A DNA stretch of 64,000 nucleotides from the NCBI RefSeq assembly GCF_004328075.1, contig NZ_SJFN01000003.1:68292-132291 (forward strand), written 5' to 3'. The first letter of the stretch is position 1. The number at the start of each line of letters is the position of its first letter. The notes beneath the pieces were generated by a model. It was given only the letters and a program-made list of their open reading frames with translations, did not search any database and was not told where the DNA came from. The DNA is from Siculibacillus lacustris (lineage in GTDB: Bacteria; Pseudomonadota; Alphaproteobacteria; Rhizobiales; Ancalomicrobiaceae). Positions 1-9,190 of the stretch are shown here, one piece after another. Made by a program: the position numbers and the translations under genes.

Positions 1-937
1 CCAGCGGCATGTCGCCGATCTCGTCGAGCAGGATCGAACCCTTGTCGGCGAGTTCGAACAGCCCGAGCTTGCCGCCCGGCGCGGCACCGGTGAAGGCGCC
101 CTTCTCGTAACCGAACAGTTCGGCCTCCAGCAGGCCGGCCGGCAGGGCGGCGCAGTTGACCTTGACGAAGGGCTTGCCGCGGCGATTGCTGGTGGTGTGG
201 ATCTCGTTGGCGACCACTTCCTTGCCGACCCCGGTTTCGCCGGAGATCAGCACGGTGACGTCGAAGTCGGCGACGCGGCGCACCAGTTCCAGGACCTTGT
301 CGATGGCGCTGCTGACTCCGACCAGATCGGCGCCCATCACCTGCTGGCGCAGGTGCTCGACCTCGCGCCGCGCCCGGATCTCGCCGGCCTCGACGGCGTG
401 GATCTTCTCCTGGGTCGCCTCGAGTTCGATCTGCATCTCCAGGAGGTCGGTGATCTCGCGTTCGATCACCGCGACCAGCTTGATCTCGCCGTCGGCGCCG
501 AAGATCGGGTTGCCGGTGATCAGCATCTTGGCGCCGTTGCGCCGGCTGAGCCCGACCGAATTGACCTGTTTCTTCAGCCGCAGAACTTCCGGCGTCACGG
601 CGTTGGTGTAGAGGCCGTCGGCTTCCAGTTCCTGGACGGTGCGGCCGATCACCTCGGCGGCGTCGATGCCGGTGATGCGCTGATAGGACTTGTTGACGTA
701 GAGGGTGCGGCCGGTGCCGTCGGCGACGTAGACGCCGTCGTAGAGGTGGTCGCCGATCTCCTCGAAGTCGAGGACGCGGTCGGCGGCGATGCTGACGCCC
801 GGTCCCGGCTCGCTCGGACCGGGGGCGGCGTCGCCGAACGCATCGCGCGGCTTCTCGGCGATCAGCAGCCCGGGTCCTTCGGGCAGACCATCGAGGCCGG
901 TGGGTCTCTTCGAGGTGACTGTCGTCGCTTCGTGCAT
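1..937 (-). CDS. Sigma-54-dependent transcriptional activator with PAS domain (3' end missing)
   Basis: This bacterial enhancer-binding protein activates RNA polymerase carrying sigma-54. The reading frame is open from an ATG at 937 to the left edge, about 312 residues, so the rest of the AAA+ domain and any Fis-type DNA-binding domain lie outside. Residues about 45-165 form a PAS sensory domain ([15 protein letters not shown], then [11 protein letters not shown]). A short coiled-coil linker follows at about 165-200. The AAA+ core shows Walker A (GETGVGK, about residues 235-241) and the sigma-54-contacting GAFTGA loop near residue 283, then the start of Walker B (ILLDEIGDM). No receiver domain is present, so the signal is probably read by the PAS domain. 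It is divergent from the ThDP enzyme at 1198, a likely target. The start is the first in-frame ATG before the PAS domain and has no strong ribosome site. Confidence 0.9.
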   Translation of the reverse strand, partial: MHEATTVTSKRPTGLDGLPEGPGLLIAEKPRDAFGDAAPGPSEPGPGVSIAADRVLDFEEIGDHLYDGVYVADGTGRTLYVNKSYQRITGIDAAEVIGRTVQELEADGLYTNAVTPEVLRLKKQVNSVGLSRRNGAKMLITGNPIFGADGEIKLVAVIEREITDLLEMQIELEATQEKIHAVEAGEIRARREVEHLRQQVMGADLVGVSSAIDKVLELVRRVADFDVTVLISGETGVGKEVVANEIHTTSNRRGKPFVKVNCAALPAGLLEAELFGYEKGAFTGAAPGGKLGLFELADKGSILLDEIGDMPL

Positions 938-1046
938 CTTCGACGTCCGGACGGGGGCAGGACAGCCTACGCCGTTCCCGGCCGGCGACCAGTCGGGAGT
1001 AGCGCGTGGGGACCGGCCCGTAGGAACCGACCGGGCGGGCCGCCGG

Positions 1047-1062
1047 GGGGAAGAGTTTTGCA
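1047..1062 (+). promoter_or_regulatory. Candidate sigma-54 (-24/-12) promoter
   Basis: GG at 1048-1049 and GC at 1060-1061 are separated by exactly 10 bases, and TTGCA at 1058-1062 fits the -12 element fully. The -24 element matches the TGGCACG consensus at four of seven positions. It lies 136 bp upstream of the ThDP-enzyme start and next to a divergent sigma-54 activator, which raises its plausibility. No mapped transcript supports it. Confidence 0.4.
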
Positions 1063-1197
1063 GGAAGAGGCCCGATGGCGCCGGGCTGTTCCGCTCTGCG
1101 ACGATTCCGCGGCGAGATCGGAATGCCGTCACCGGGCGGAGGGGTTAGACTGCGGTCACCGCCCGCCCGTACCCGCTTGCCGCCGAGGACCCTGCCG

Positions 1198-2895
1198 ATG
1201 CCGATCTCTCCCATCGTCCCGATCGAGACCGTGGCGGCGCGCCGCGGCGCCGACATCCTGCTCGAGATCCTGAAGAGCGAGGGCGTCGACTACATCTTCG
1301 GCAATCCCGGTACCACCGAGCTGCCGCTGATGGACGCCCTGCTGGAGACCCCGGAGATCGCCTACGTCCTGGCGCTGCAGGAGGCGAGCGCGGTGGCGAT
1401 GGCCGACGGCTATGCCCAGGCGGCGCGCAAGCCGGGGTTCCTCAATCTCCACACCGCCGGCGGTCTCGGCCACGGGCTCGGCAATCTGCTCAACGCCTCG
1501 GTGTCGCAGACGCCGCTGGTGGTCACCGCCGGCCAGCAGGACTCGCGGCACACCATCACCGATCCGCTGCTGTTCGGCGACCTCGTCCAGATCGCGCGCC
1601 CGGCGGTCAAATGGGCGCAGGAAGTGGTCCACGCGGCGCAGTTGCCGGTGCTGATCCGCCGCGCCTTCAACGACGCCACCGCGGCGCCGAGCGGGCCGGT
1701 GTTCCTGTCGCTGCCGATGGACGTGATGGAGGAGATGAGCACGGTGGCGATCGACGAGCCGTCGTTCGTCGACCGGCGGGCGGTCGCCGGTTCGCTCGAC
1801 GTGCTGGCGGCGCGGCTCGCGGCGATCCCGCCGGGGCGGGTGCTGATCATCGCCGGCGACGAGGTGCGGGCGAGCGACGCGGCGGCGGAAGTGGCGGCGG
1901 TCGCCGAGCTGCTCGGCGCGCCGGTCTATGGGGCGTCGTGGCCGTCGTGCATTCCCTTCCCGACCGCCCATCCCTTGTGGAGCGGCAACATGCCGACCAA
2001 GGCCAACGAGATCGCCACGCATCTTTCCGACTACGACGCGATCTTCGCGCTCGGCGGCAAGTCGCTGATCACCATCCTCTACAGCGAGGGGCGGCTGATT
2101 CCGGCGGGCTGCGCGGTGCTGCAGATCTCCTCCGACGTGCGCGATCTCGGCCGCACCTATCAGACGCCGCTGTCGCTGGTCGGCGACATCAAGGCGTCGC
2201 TCGCCGCCCTGATGCCGCTGCTCGCGGCGGCGACCGAGCCGAAGCGGGCGGCCCATGATGCGCTGATCGCGCGGTCGGCGGCCGATCGGGTGGCGCGGCG
2301 GACGCAGTGGAGCCGGCGGGCGGCGGACGAATGGGACGCGCCGGTGATCACGCCGCTGGTGGCGGCGCGCGAGACGGCTCGGGCGATCGGCCCGGACGTG
2401 GCGATCGTCGACGAAGCGATCGCCACCTACGTCCAGATGCGGGCCTTCCTGAACAGCCCGTCGCCGCGGCAGTATTCGTTCCTGCGTGGCGGCGCGCTCG
2501 GTTGGGGCATGCCGGCGGCGGTCGGCTGTTCGCTCGGGCTCGGGCGCGAGCCGGTGGTGTCGCTGGTCGGCGACGGCGCGGCGCTCTATTCGCCGCAGGC
2601 GCTGTGGACGGCGGCACACGAGCGGCTGCCGATCACCTTCGTGGTGATGAACAACCGCGAATACAACATCCTGAAGAACTTCATGAAGGGTCAGGCCGGC
2701 TATGCCTCGGCGCGGGCCAACCGCTTCATCGCCATGGAAGTTTCCGACCCGTGGGTCGATTTCCAGGCGCTCGCCCGATCGATGGGCGTGCCGGCGCGGC
2801 GGATCGAACGGCCGGGCGACATCGCCCCGGCGATCGAGGCGGGCATCGCCTCGCGAATGCCCAATCTGATCGAGATCGTGATCGCGCCGACCTGA
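1198..2895 (+). CDS. ThDP-dependent enzyme, benzoylformate decarboxylase / acetolactate synthase-like
   Basis: This 565-residue member of the 2-oxoacid decarboxylase superfamily has the usual three-domain length. Glu62 (LALQEASA) fits the cofactor-activating glutamate, and His85 (LNLHTAGG) aligns with the active-site His70 of benzoylformate decarboxylase. The ThDP/Mg motif runs from GDG at 458-460 to NN at 485-486. GNPGTTELP near residue 35 resembles the BFD segment that carries Ser26, but Thr replaces Ser. The region matching BFD His281 reads ITILYSEG and has no histidine, so the substrate may not be benzoylformate. The ATG at 1198 is preceded by GAGGA and is preferred over an upstream ATG at 1075 that would add an arginine- and proline-rich leader. 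It converges on cysA with a 13 bp gap. Control by the neighbouring sigma-54 activator is inferred. Confidence 0.85.
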   Translation: MPISPIVPIETVAARRGADILLEILKSEGVDYIFGNPGTTELPLMDALLETPEIAYVLALQEASAVAMADGYAQAARKPGFLNLHTAGGLGHGLGNLLNASVSQTPLVVTAGQQDSRHTITDPLLFGDLVQIARPAVKWAQEVVHAAQLPVLIRRAFNDATAAPSGPVFLSLPMDVMEEMSTVAIDEPSFVDRRAVAGSLDVLAARLAAIPPGRVLIIAGDEVRASDAAAEVAAVAELLGAPVYGASWPSCIPFPTAHPLWSGNMPTKANEIATHLSDYDAIFALGGKSLITILYSEGRLIPAGCAVLQISSDVRDLGRTYQTPLSLVGDIKASLAALMPLLAAATEPKRAAHDALIARSAADRVARRTQWSRRAADEWDAPVITPLVAARETARAIGPDVAIVDEAIATYVQMRAFLNSPSPRQYSFLRGGALGWGMPAAVGCSLGLGREPVVSLVGDGAALYSPQALWTAAHERLPITFVVMNNREYNILKNFMKGQAGYASARANRFIAMEVSDPWVDFQALARSMGVPARRIERPGDIAPAIEAGIASRMPNLIEIVIAPT

Positions 2896-2908
2896 GGCCG
2901 ATGCCGGC

Positions 2909-4003
2909 TCACGAGGCGGCGACGCGGCCGGGATCGCGCACCGGCGCCACCGCCGCGGCGGCACCGTCGGCGAAGAACAGCCGCCAGCGGGTGGGCAGCA
3001 GCGACAGACGATCGCCGGCGGCGACGCGGGTCTCCGGCGGCACGTCGATCTCGACCGCCCGGCCGTCGCCGAGCGTCGTGTCGAGGCGGCGCGAGACGCC
3101 GTGACGGCGGGTGCCGGCGACCGTGGCGGCCAGCGCCCCGGGGGCGTCGGGCGCACCGATCGTCCAATGCTGCGGCCGCACGTAGAGGGTCGCGGCACCC
3201 TGGCCGAGGACCTCGACGGGGAGCGCGAGGCGCCGTCCGTCGACCACCACGCCGCCGTGCTCGACGGTGACCGGGATGCGGCTGGCGTCGCCGATGAAAT
3301 CGAACACGAAGGGCGAGGCGGGGGCGTCGTAGATCTCGTCGGGGGTGCCGATCTGTTCGATGCGGCCCTTGTTGAGGACCACGACGCGATCGGCGAGCTC
3401 GAGCGCCTCGTCCTGGTCGTGGGTGACGAACACCGTGGTGTAGCCGGTGCGGTCGTGGATCTCGCGCAGCCACTTGCGCAGGTCCTTGCGGACCTGGGCG
3501 TCGAGGGCGCCGAAGGGCTCGTCGAGGAACAACACCCGCGGCTCGACGGCGAGGGCCCGGGCGAGGGCGACGCGCTGGCGCTGGCCGCCGGACAGTTGCG
3601 ACGGGTAACGCCGGGCGAGATCGGGCAGTTGCACCAGATCGAGCAGTTCCTGGACGCGGCGGGCGATCTCGGCGCGGCTCGGCCGCTCGGCCTTCGGCCG
3701 CACGGTGAGACCGAAGGCGATGTTGTCGGCGACCGTCATGTGGCGGAACAGGGCGTAGTGCTGGAACACGAAGCCGACGCGGCGCTCGCGCACCGAGGTC
3801 GCCGAGGCGTCCTCGTCACCGAAGAACACCCGGCCCCAGGTCGGGGCCTCGAGGCCGGCGAGGATCCGCAACAAGGTGGTCTTGCCCGAGCCGGAGGGCC
3901 CGAGCAGCGCGAGCAGCTCGCCGGAGCGGATGTCGAGATCGACGCCGAACAGCGCGGGGAAGTCGCCGAAGTCCTTGGCGAGGTCGCGGATGCGGATCTC
4001 CAT
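2909..4003 (-). CDS. cysA: Sulfate/thiosulfate ABC transporter ATP-binding protein CysA
   Basis: This 364-residue ATPase drives sulfate/thiosulfate uptake through CysT/CysW. Visible motifs are Walker A GPSGSGKT (35-42), Q-loop Gln81, signature LSGGQ (137-141), Walker B VLFLDEP (157-163) and the switch His195 (VTHD). A C-terminal regulatory TOBE-like region covers about residues 235-364. The start ATG at 4003 has a GGAG site just upstream; longer readings of the frame only run into cysW. It is the last gene of the order binding protein, cysT, cysW, cysA, 11 bp after cysW. The length and gene order are standard for the family. Confidence 0.95.
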   Translation of the reverse strand: MEIRIRDLAKDFGDFPALFGVDLDIRSGELLALLGPSGSGKTTLLRILAGLEAPTWGRVFFGDEDASATSVRERRVGFVFQHYALFRHMTVADNIAFGLTVRPKAERPSRAEIARRVQELLDLVQLPDLARRYPSQLSGGQRQRVALARALAVEPRVLFLDEPFGALDAQVRKDLRKWLREIHDRTGYTTVFVTHDQDEALELADRVVVLNKGRIEQIGTPDEIYDAPASPFVFDFIGDASRIPVTVEHGGVVVDGRRLALPVEVLGQGAATLYVRPQHWTIGAPDAPGALAATVAGTRRHGVSRRLDTTLGDGRAVEIDVPPETRVAAGDRLSLLPTRWRLFFADGAAAAVAPVRDPGRVAAS

Positions 4004-4014
4004 GGGGGGCTCCT

Positions 4015-4908
4015 TCAGTGACGACGGTTGGCGGCGAGTTCGTCGCCGAACCGCCATTCGAGGAAGGTTTTCAGGACCAGGGTGATCAGCGCCAGCCCGG
4101 CCAGGATCGAGGCCATCGCGAAGGCGCCGACGAAGTCGTATTCGTTGTAGAGGATCTCGACCTGCAGCGGCATGGTGTTGGTCAGGCCGCGGATGTGGCC
4201 GGAGACCACCGACACCGCCCCGAACTCGCCCATGGCGCGGGCGTTGCAGAGCAGCACGCCATAGAGCAGGCCCCATTTGATGTTGGGCAGGGTCACCCGG
4301 CGGAAGATCGTCCAGCCGGAGGCGCCGAGCGTCAGTGCCGCCTCTTCGTCGGCCGCGCCCTGCGCTTCCATCAGCGGGATCAACTCGCGGGCGACGAAGG
4401 GGAAGGTGACGAAGATCGTCGCCAGCACCAGGCCGGGGACGGCGAAGATCACCTTGAGCCCATGGGCGGCGAGGAACGGCCCGAACAGGCCTTGCGCGCC
4501 GAACAGCAGCACGAAGACCAGACCCGAGACCACCGGCGACACCGAGAACGGCAGATCGATCAGGGTGATCAGGAGGCTCTTGCCGGGAAAGTCGAACTTG
4601 GTGATCGCCCAGGAGGCGGCGACGCCGAACACCAGGTTGGCGGGCACCGAGATCACCGCGACCAGCAGGGTCAACTGGATCGAGGCGAGCGCATCGGGAT
4701 CGCCGAAGCTCTTGAAATAGGCCCAGATTCCCTTGCGCAGGCCTTCGGTGAAGACCCCGGCGATCGGCAGCACCAGGACCAGGGCGAGGAACAGGCCGGC
4801 GATCGCCACCAGGGTCCAGCGCGCCACGACGGTCTCGCCGATCGGCGGCGGCACGGGCAGGGCGCGCGGGCGCGGCGGATCGAGCGGGAAGGTCTGATCG
4901 GTCGCCAT
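4015..4908 (-). CDS. cysW: Sulfate ABC transporter permease CysW
   Basis: This inner-membrane permease of 297 residues is one half of the sulfate channel. It has six predicted membrane spans between about residues 30 and 285. The cytoplasmic EAA loop that docks on CysA reads [33 protein letters not shown] near residue 230 is typical of CysW. The gene begins one base after the cysT stop codon, which indicates translational coupling. Confidence 0.94.
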   Translation of the reverse strand: MATDQTFPLDPPRPRALPVPPPIGETVVARWTLVAIAGLFLALVLVLPIAGVFTEGLRKGIWAYFKSFGDPDALASIQLTLLVAVISVPANLVFGVAASWAITKFDFPGKSLLITLIDLPFSVSPVVSGLVFVLLFGAQGLFGPFLAAHGLKVIFAVPGLVLATIFVTFPFVARELIPLMEAQGAADEEAALTLGASGWTIFRRVTLPNIKWGLLYGVLLCNARAMGEFGAVSVVSGHIRGLTNTMPLQVEILYNEYDFVGAFAMASILAGLALITLVLKTFLEWRFGDELAANRRH

Positions 4909-4909
4909 C

Positions 4910-5770
4910 TCACGATCTCCGGTTGGCGTGGGCCTGGATCAGATTGATCACCAGGAGCAGCGAGAAGGAGATGGCGAGCATGACGCAGGCGATGCCGGTG
5001 GCGCCGACCCAGTCGAACTCCTCGAGTTTGATGACGATCAGCAGCGGCGCGATCTCGGTCAGATAGGGCATGTTGCCGGCGATGAAGACGATCGAGCCGT
5101 ATTCGCCGACGCCGCGGGCGAAGGCCAGGGTGAAGCCGGTGAGGATCGACGGGACCAGGGGCGGGAGCAGCACCCGGAACACCGTGGTCAGCCGCGAGGC
5201 GCCGAGGGTGGCGGCCGCCTCCTCGACCTCGCGATCGAGATCGGCGAGCAGCGGCTGGACGGTGCGCACCACGAAGGGCAGCCCGACGAAGATCAGCGCC
5301 ACCACCACGCCGAGGCGGGTATAGGCGACCTCGATGCCGAGGGGGGCGAGGAGGCCGCCGATCCAGCCGGTCTTGGCGAACAGGGCGGCCAGCGTGATGC
5401 CGGCCACCGCGGTCGGCAGGGCGAAGGGCAGATCGACGGCGGCGTCGATCAGGGCGCGGCCGGGGAAGCGGTAGCGGGTCAGCACCCAGGCGACCAGCAC
5501 CCCGAAGACGGCGTTGACCAGCGCGGCGATCAGGGCGGCGCCGAAGGACAGTTCGAGGGCGGCCTGGACGCGAGCGTCCTGCAGCAGCTTGACGAAACCG
5601 CCGAAGCCGAGACCGGAGGCCTTGACCGCCAGGGCGACCAGCGGGAACAGCACGATCAGCGACAGCCAGACCACGGTCCAGCCCATCGCCAGACCGAAAC
5701 CGGGCAACACGCCGTGGACGAGGCGACGGCGTCCTGCGCCTCCCCGCCCGCTGCTCGTGGCGATGCTCAT
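4910..5770 (-). CDS. cysT: Sulfate ABC transporter permease CysT (CysU)
   Basis: This second membrane subunit of the sulfate transporter has 286 residues. A short basic N-terminus precedes six predicted spans. The EAA loop is EEAAATLGASRLTTVFRVLLPP, and GVGEYGSIVFIAGNMP matches the CysT family. It is separated from the binding-protein gene upstream by 121 bp containing a short inverted repeat (5828-5851). cysW follows almost without a gap. Confidence 0.94.
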   Translation of the reverse strand: MSIATSSGRGGAGRRRLVHGVLPGFGLAMGWTVVWLSLIVLFPLVALAVKASGLGFGGFVKLLQDARVQAALELSFGAALIAALVNAVFGVLVAWVLTRYRFPGRALIDAAVDLPFALPTAVAGITLAALFAKTGWIGGLLAPLGIEVAYTRLGVVVALIFVGLPFVVRTVQPLLADLDREVEEAAATLGASRLTTVFRVLLPPLVPSILTGFTLAFARGVGEYGSIVFIAGNMPYLTEIAPLLIVIKLEEFDWVGATGIACVMLAISFSLLLVINLIQAHANRRS

Positions 5771-5827
5771 GTCCGCTCCTCGTCGATGCCGTCGCGTCGG
5801 CCCGACGCGGTCGCCGGCCAGTCTCGC

Positions 5828-5851
5828 CCTTTTCCCGCCGAGGGAGAAGGG
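5828..5851. repeat. Short inverted repeat between the sulfate binding-protein gene and cysT
   Basis: CCCTTTTCCC and GGGAGAAGGG flank a short loop, forming an imperfect 10 bp stem. The arm resembles the GGGAGAAGGG arm of the larger element at 41534-41690, so this may be a solitary half-element of the same family. Its place between binding-protein and permease genes would suit mRNA stabilisation or partial termination. Confidence 0.6.
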
Positions 5852-5891
5852 AAGCCGCCGCGCCGCGCCGCCGTCACGCCCCGCTCGGTCA

Positions 5892-6977
5892 TCACTTCGG
5901 CTTGTAGAGCTGGTCGAAGGTGCCGCCGTCGCCGAAGTGGAAGGGCTGCGCCTTGGCCCAGCCGCCGAACACCGGATCGTCGATGGTCACCAGTTCGAGC
6001 TTGGGGAAGCGGTCGAGCAGCGCCTTGTCGACGCCGGCCGGTTCGGCCGGGCGATAGTGGTGCTTGGCGGCGAGCGTCTGGCCGGCCTTGGAATAGAGGA
6101 AGGCGAGATAGGCTTCGGCCTGTTTGCGCGTGCCCTTGGTGTCGACGTTGCCGTCGACCAGCGACACCGGCGGTTCGGCGAGGATCGAATAGGGCGGCAC
6201 GACGATGTCGAACTTGTCGGCGCCGAATTCGTCGAACACCAGGTAAGCCTCGTTCTCCCAGGCGAGCAGCACGTCGCCCAAGCCGCGCTGGGCGAAGGTG
6301 GTGGTGGCGCCGCGGGCGCCGGTGTCGAGGACCGGCACATGCTTGAACAGGTCGGCGATATAGGCGCGGATCTTGGCGTCGTCGCCCTTGTATTCCTTGG
6401 CCGCCCAGGCCCAGGCGCCGAGGTAGTTCCAGCGTGCTCCGCCCGAGGTCTTGGGGTTCGGTGTGATCACCTCGACACCGGGCTTGATCAGATCGTCCCA
6501 GTTCTTGATACCCTTGGGATTGCCCTTCTTGACCAGGAACAGGATGGTCGAGGTGTAGGGCGAAGAATTGTGGGCGAGGCGCTTCTGCCAGTCGGCGGGG
6601 ATCTTCTTGGTCTCGCGGGCGATGGCGTCGATGTCGGCGGCCAGCGCCAGGGTCACCACGTCGGCGTCGAGACCGTCGATCACCGAGCGCGCCTGCTTGC
6701 CCGAGCCGCCGTGCGAGGCCCGGATCACCACGGTCTCGCCGGTCGCGGCCTTCCACTCGGCGGCGAAGGCCTGATTGACGTCCTTGTAGAACTCGCGGGT
6801 CGGATCGTAGCTGACGTTGAGCAGAGCGGTATCGGCGCGGGCCAGCAGGGTCGTGCCGAGGATCGCGCCGAAGGCACCGGCGACCAGAGCGACGTCGCGC
6901 AGGCGGACGAACAGGGCCCGGCGCCCGGGACGGGCAGGGGCGGACGGGCGGGCGGCGGCCGACGGGGTCGACGTCAT
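5892..6977 (-). CDS. Sulfate ABC transporter substrate-binding protein
   Basis: This 361-residue periplasmic sulfate/thiosulfate-binding protein begins with a long signal sequence (hydrophobic core about residues 31-45, cleavage near ARA-DT). The family motif [15 protein letters not shown] follows directly. [34 protein letters not shown] and [14 protein letters not shown] are segments that line the sulfate site in Sbp/CysP proteins. The ATG at 6977 is chosen because AAGGAG lies about 10 bases upstream; an ATG at 7043 would add 22 residues without a ribosome site. It is first gene of the sulfate operon and diverges from a sulfonate/nitrate-type transporter. Whether it prefers sulfate or thiosulfate cannot be told. 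Confidence 0.94.
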   Translation of the reverse strand: MTSTPSAAARPSAPARPGRRALFVRLRDVALVAGAFGAILGTTLLARADTALLNVSYDPTREFYKDVNQAFAAEWKAATGETVVIRASHGGSGKQARSVIDGLDADVVTLALAADIDAIARETKKIPADWQKRLAHNSSPYTSTILFLVKKGNPKGIKNWDDLIKPGVEVITPNPKTSGGARWNYLGAWAWAAKEYKGDDAKIRAYIADLFKHVPVLDTGARGATTTFAQRGLGDVLLAWENEAYLVFDEFGADKFDIVVPPYSILAEPPVSLVDGNVDTKGTRKQAEAYLAFLYSKAGQTLAAKHHYRPAEPAGVDKALLDRFPKLELVTIDDPVFGGWAKAQPFHFGDGGTFDQLYKPK

Positions 6978-7400
6978 GACGGGCAAGCTCCTTGCTGGGT
7001 CGGTCAGTGGGCTTAACCTATAGAAACCATCGACTGGGTCCATTCCATAGTTTGTCGCGTCCGGGAAGTCGATACTCGAGAATGGCGTCGCGGAGGAACG
7101 CCTTACTCCCGGAAGCGGTCGGAGGCCGCTCGAACGATGAGTTCGTTGCGCGCGCGGCGGTCGCGCGGAACGCCGGCGAAGCCGCCCGGGGCGGTTGGGC
7201 GCAAGTTGCGCGACTTCGCCGGCGACTCTTCGTCACAGGTAGACGCGACCCGGAATGCGGCATCCGACGAAATGAAATTGCGCGCGAGCCCGACAATTTG
7301 GATGCGCCTGCCCCGGCGCGCGCCACCGCCGGTCTCTATGATGGCCCGATCGCTCGTCCGCGCTCGCCACCGCCCTCGCAACGCCTTCGGAGGAACCGCC
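6978..7400. other. Divergent intergenic region between two sulfur-type ABC operons
   Basis: These 423 bp hold no credible gene. AT-richer stretches at about 7010-7060 and 7255-7300 are the likely promoter areas for the minus and plus operons. I see no clear palindromic operator. Overlapping long frames here are high-GC artefacts. Confidence 0.6.
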
Positions 7401-8432
7401 TTGGTCCGAACCGTCCCCCGCCGTGCCCTGATCGCCGCCCTGTCGCTCGCCGTCGTCCTGCCGGGGATCGGCGGACGGGTCGCCGCCGCCGAACCGGTGA
7501 TCGGGCGGGTCGGCACCATTCCGGTGATCGGGGCGGCGCCGATCTTCGTCGCCGACCGCGAGGGGCGGCTGGAGAAGGCCGGGCTGAAGCTCACCTACAC
7601 CACCTTCGAATCCGGCCCCAACGCCATCCAGGCGCTGGCCTCGGGCACCATCGACATCTATGTCGCCGGCGTCGCGCCGCTCGCCGTGGCGCGCTCCAAG
7701 GGCATCGACATCCGGGTGGTGGCGGCGACCGCGGTGGCCGAGAACGTGTTCGTGGCCGGGCCGAAGCTCGCCGCCGAGTTCCGCGCGGGGGTGGCACCGG
7801 CCGCGGCTTTCGCCGCCTTCCGCAAGGCGACCGGCAAGGCGGCGCGGCTCGCCACCCAGCCGGCCGGCTCGGTGCCCAACACCACGCTGCAGCATTGGCT
7901 GTGGAAGGTCGCGGCGGTCGCCAAGGACGACGTCGAGGTGGTGCCGCTCGGCATCGACGCGACTCAGCAGGCGCTGCTCGCCGGCGCCGTCGACGGAGCG
8001 ATCGTGCGCGAACCGGCGCTGACCATCGTGCGCGACCGCAATCCGGGCGTGAAGCTGATCGCCACCGGCGACGAATTGTTCCCCGGCCAGCCGGGAACCG
8101 TGGTGGCGGTGACCGGCGCCTTCCTGGAGAAAAACCCGCAAGCCGTGCAGACTCTGGTCGCGGGGCTGGTCGAGGCCGGCCGGCTGCTGACCGAGACCCC
8201 CGACGCGGCGGTGCCGTGGGTCGGCGCGGCGCTCGGCAAGGGCCTGGTCGATCCGGCGCTGATCGCCGCGGCGCTGAAGTCGCCGGCGACCCGGTTCCAG
8301 ATCGATCCGCGGGCGATCGTCGCGCCGGCCCGGGCGATGCAGGCCTATCAGGTCGAACTCGGCTCGCTCGACAAGGAACTGCCCTTCGACGGGTTGTTCG
8401 AACCGCGCTTCTTCGAAGCGGTGAAGAAGTGA
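7401..8432 (+). CDS. Sulfonate/nitrate/taurine-type ABC transporter substrate-binding protein
   Basis: This NMT1/SsuA-like periplasmic binding protein has 343 residues. I place the start at the TTG at 7401 because GGAGGA sits six bases upstream and a signal peptide follows at once (RRALIALSLAV-type core, cleavage near AAA-EP). Upstream ATGs in the same frame would add arginine-rich sequence ahead of the signal peptide. The mature part begins with RVGTIPVIGAAPIFVA, followed by GPNAIQALASGTIDIYVAG, a typical ligand-loop segment of this family. The permease gene overlaps its stop codon. Its position opposite the sulfate operon suggests an organosulfur ligand, but the ligand is not proven. Confidence 0.85.
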   Translation: MVRTVPRRALIAALSLAVVLPGIGGRVAAAEPVIGRVGTIPVIGAAPIFVADREGRLEKAGLKLTYTTFESGPNAIQALASGTIDIYVAGVAPLAVARSKGIDIRVVAATAVAENVFVAGPKLAAEFRAGVAPAAAFAAFRKATGKAARLATQPAGSVPNTTLQHWLWKVAAVAKDDVEVVPLGIDATQQALLAGAVDGAIVREPALTIVRDRNPGVKLIATGDELFPGQPGTVVAVTGAFLEKNPQAVQTLVAGLVEAGRLLTETPDAAVPWVGAALGKGLVDPALIAAALKSPATRFQIDPRAIVAPARAMQAYQVELGSLDKELPFDGLFEPRFFEAVKK

Positions 8433-9190
8433 GCTCGTCGCCGCGGCTGCGCGGCGTCGCGCTGGCGGCGATCGGTCTCGTCGCCTTTCTCGCCCTGTGG
8501 GAAGCGGTGCCGCGGCTCGGGCTGGTCAATCCGGCGATGCTGCCGGGACCGAGCGCCGTGCCGGTGGCCTTCCTCAAGGAACTGCGCGCCGGCGTGTGGC
8601 CGGCGGCGGTGGCCTCCAGCCTCGGCCACTATGCCCTCGGGCTGGCGGTCGGCGCGGTGCTCGGGGTGGCGCTCGGCGTCGCCTGCGGGCTGTTGCCGGT
8701 GGTCGACGCCCTGACCTCCGGCGTGGTGCGGCTGCTCCGGCCGATCCCCGGCCTCGCCTGGGTGCCCTTCGCGATCATCTGGTTCGGCGTCGACCTGCGC
8801 GCCGCGGTGTTCATCATCGCCACGGGGGTGTTCTGGATCGTGTTCTTCGCGGCGCACGGCGCGGTGCGCGGGGTCGACCGCGATCTGATCGAGGTGGCGC
8901 AGGCCTTCGGCTATCGCTCGGCCTGGGCGCGGCTCGGCAAGATCGTGTTGCCGGCGGCCTCGCCGGGCATCCTGGTCGGACTCCGGACCGCCCTCGGTCA
9001 GGCCTGGATGGCGGTGGTGGCGGCCGAACTGTTCGGCGTGCCGGGGCTCGGGCAGCGCATGATGCAGGCCTCGAGCCTGCTCGCGACCGACGTGGTGGTG
9101 GTCTACATGCTGACCATGGCGGCGCTCTACGGCCTGTTCGACAGCGGTTTCGTGGCCCTGCAGGGATGGATGCTCAGATGGCGGGGGTGA
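8429..9190 (+). CDS. ABC transporter permease, SsuC/TauC family
   Basis: This 253-residue inner-membrane subunit pairs with the binding protein at 7401 and the ATPase at 9178. It has about six spans and the EAA loop EVAQAFGYRSAWARLGKIVLP near residue 150-170. It begins at a GTG whose bases overlap the previous stop (GTGA), a sign of translational coupling. AELFGVPGLGQRMMQ is characteristic of SsuC/TauC permeases. Confidence 0.9.
   Translation: MSSSPRLRGVALAAIGLVAFLALWEAVPRLGLVNPAMLPGPSAVPVAFLKELRAGVWPAAVASSLGHYALGLAVGAVLGVALGVACGLLPVVDALTSGVVRLLRPIPGLAWVPFAIIWFGVDLRAAVFIIATGVFWIVFFAAHGAVRGVDRDLIEVAQAFGYRSAWARLGKIVLPAASPGILVGLRTALGQAWMAVVAAELFGVPGLGQRMMQASSLLATDVVVVYMLTMAALYGLFDSGFVALQGWMLRWRG

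Noticed and set aside
1156..3198. A 680-residue minus-strand frame antisense to the ThDP enzyme and the end of cysA
   Set aside because: Arg/His/Asp-rich sequence with no domain; the plus-strand ThDP gene is clear.
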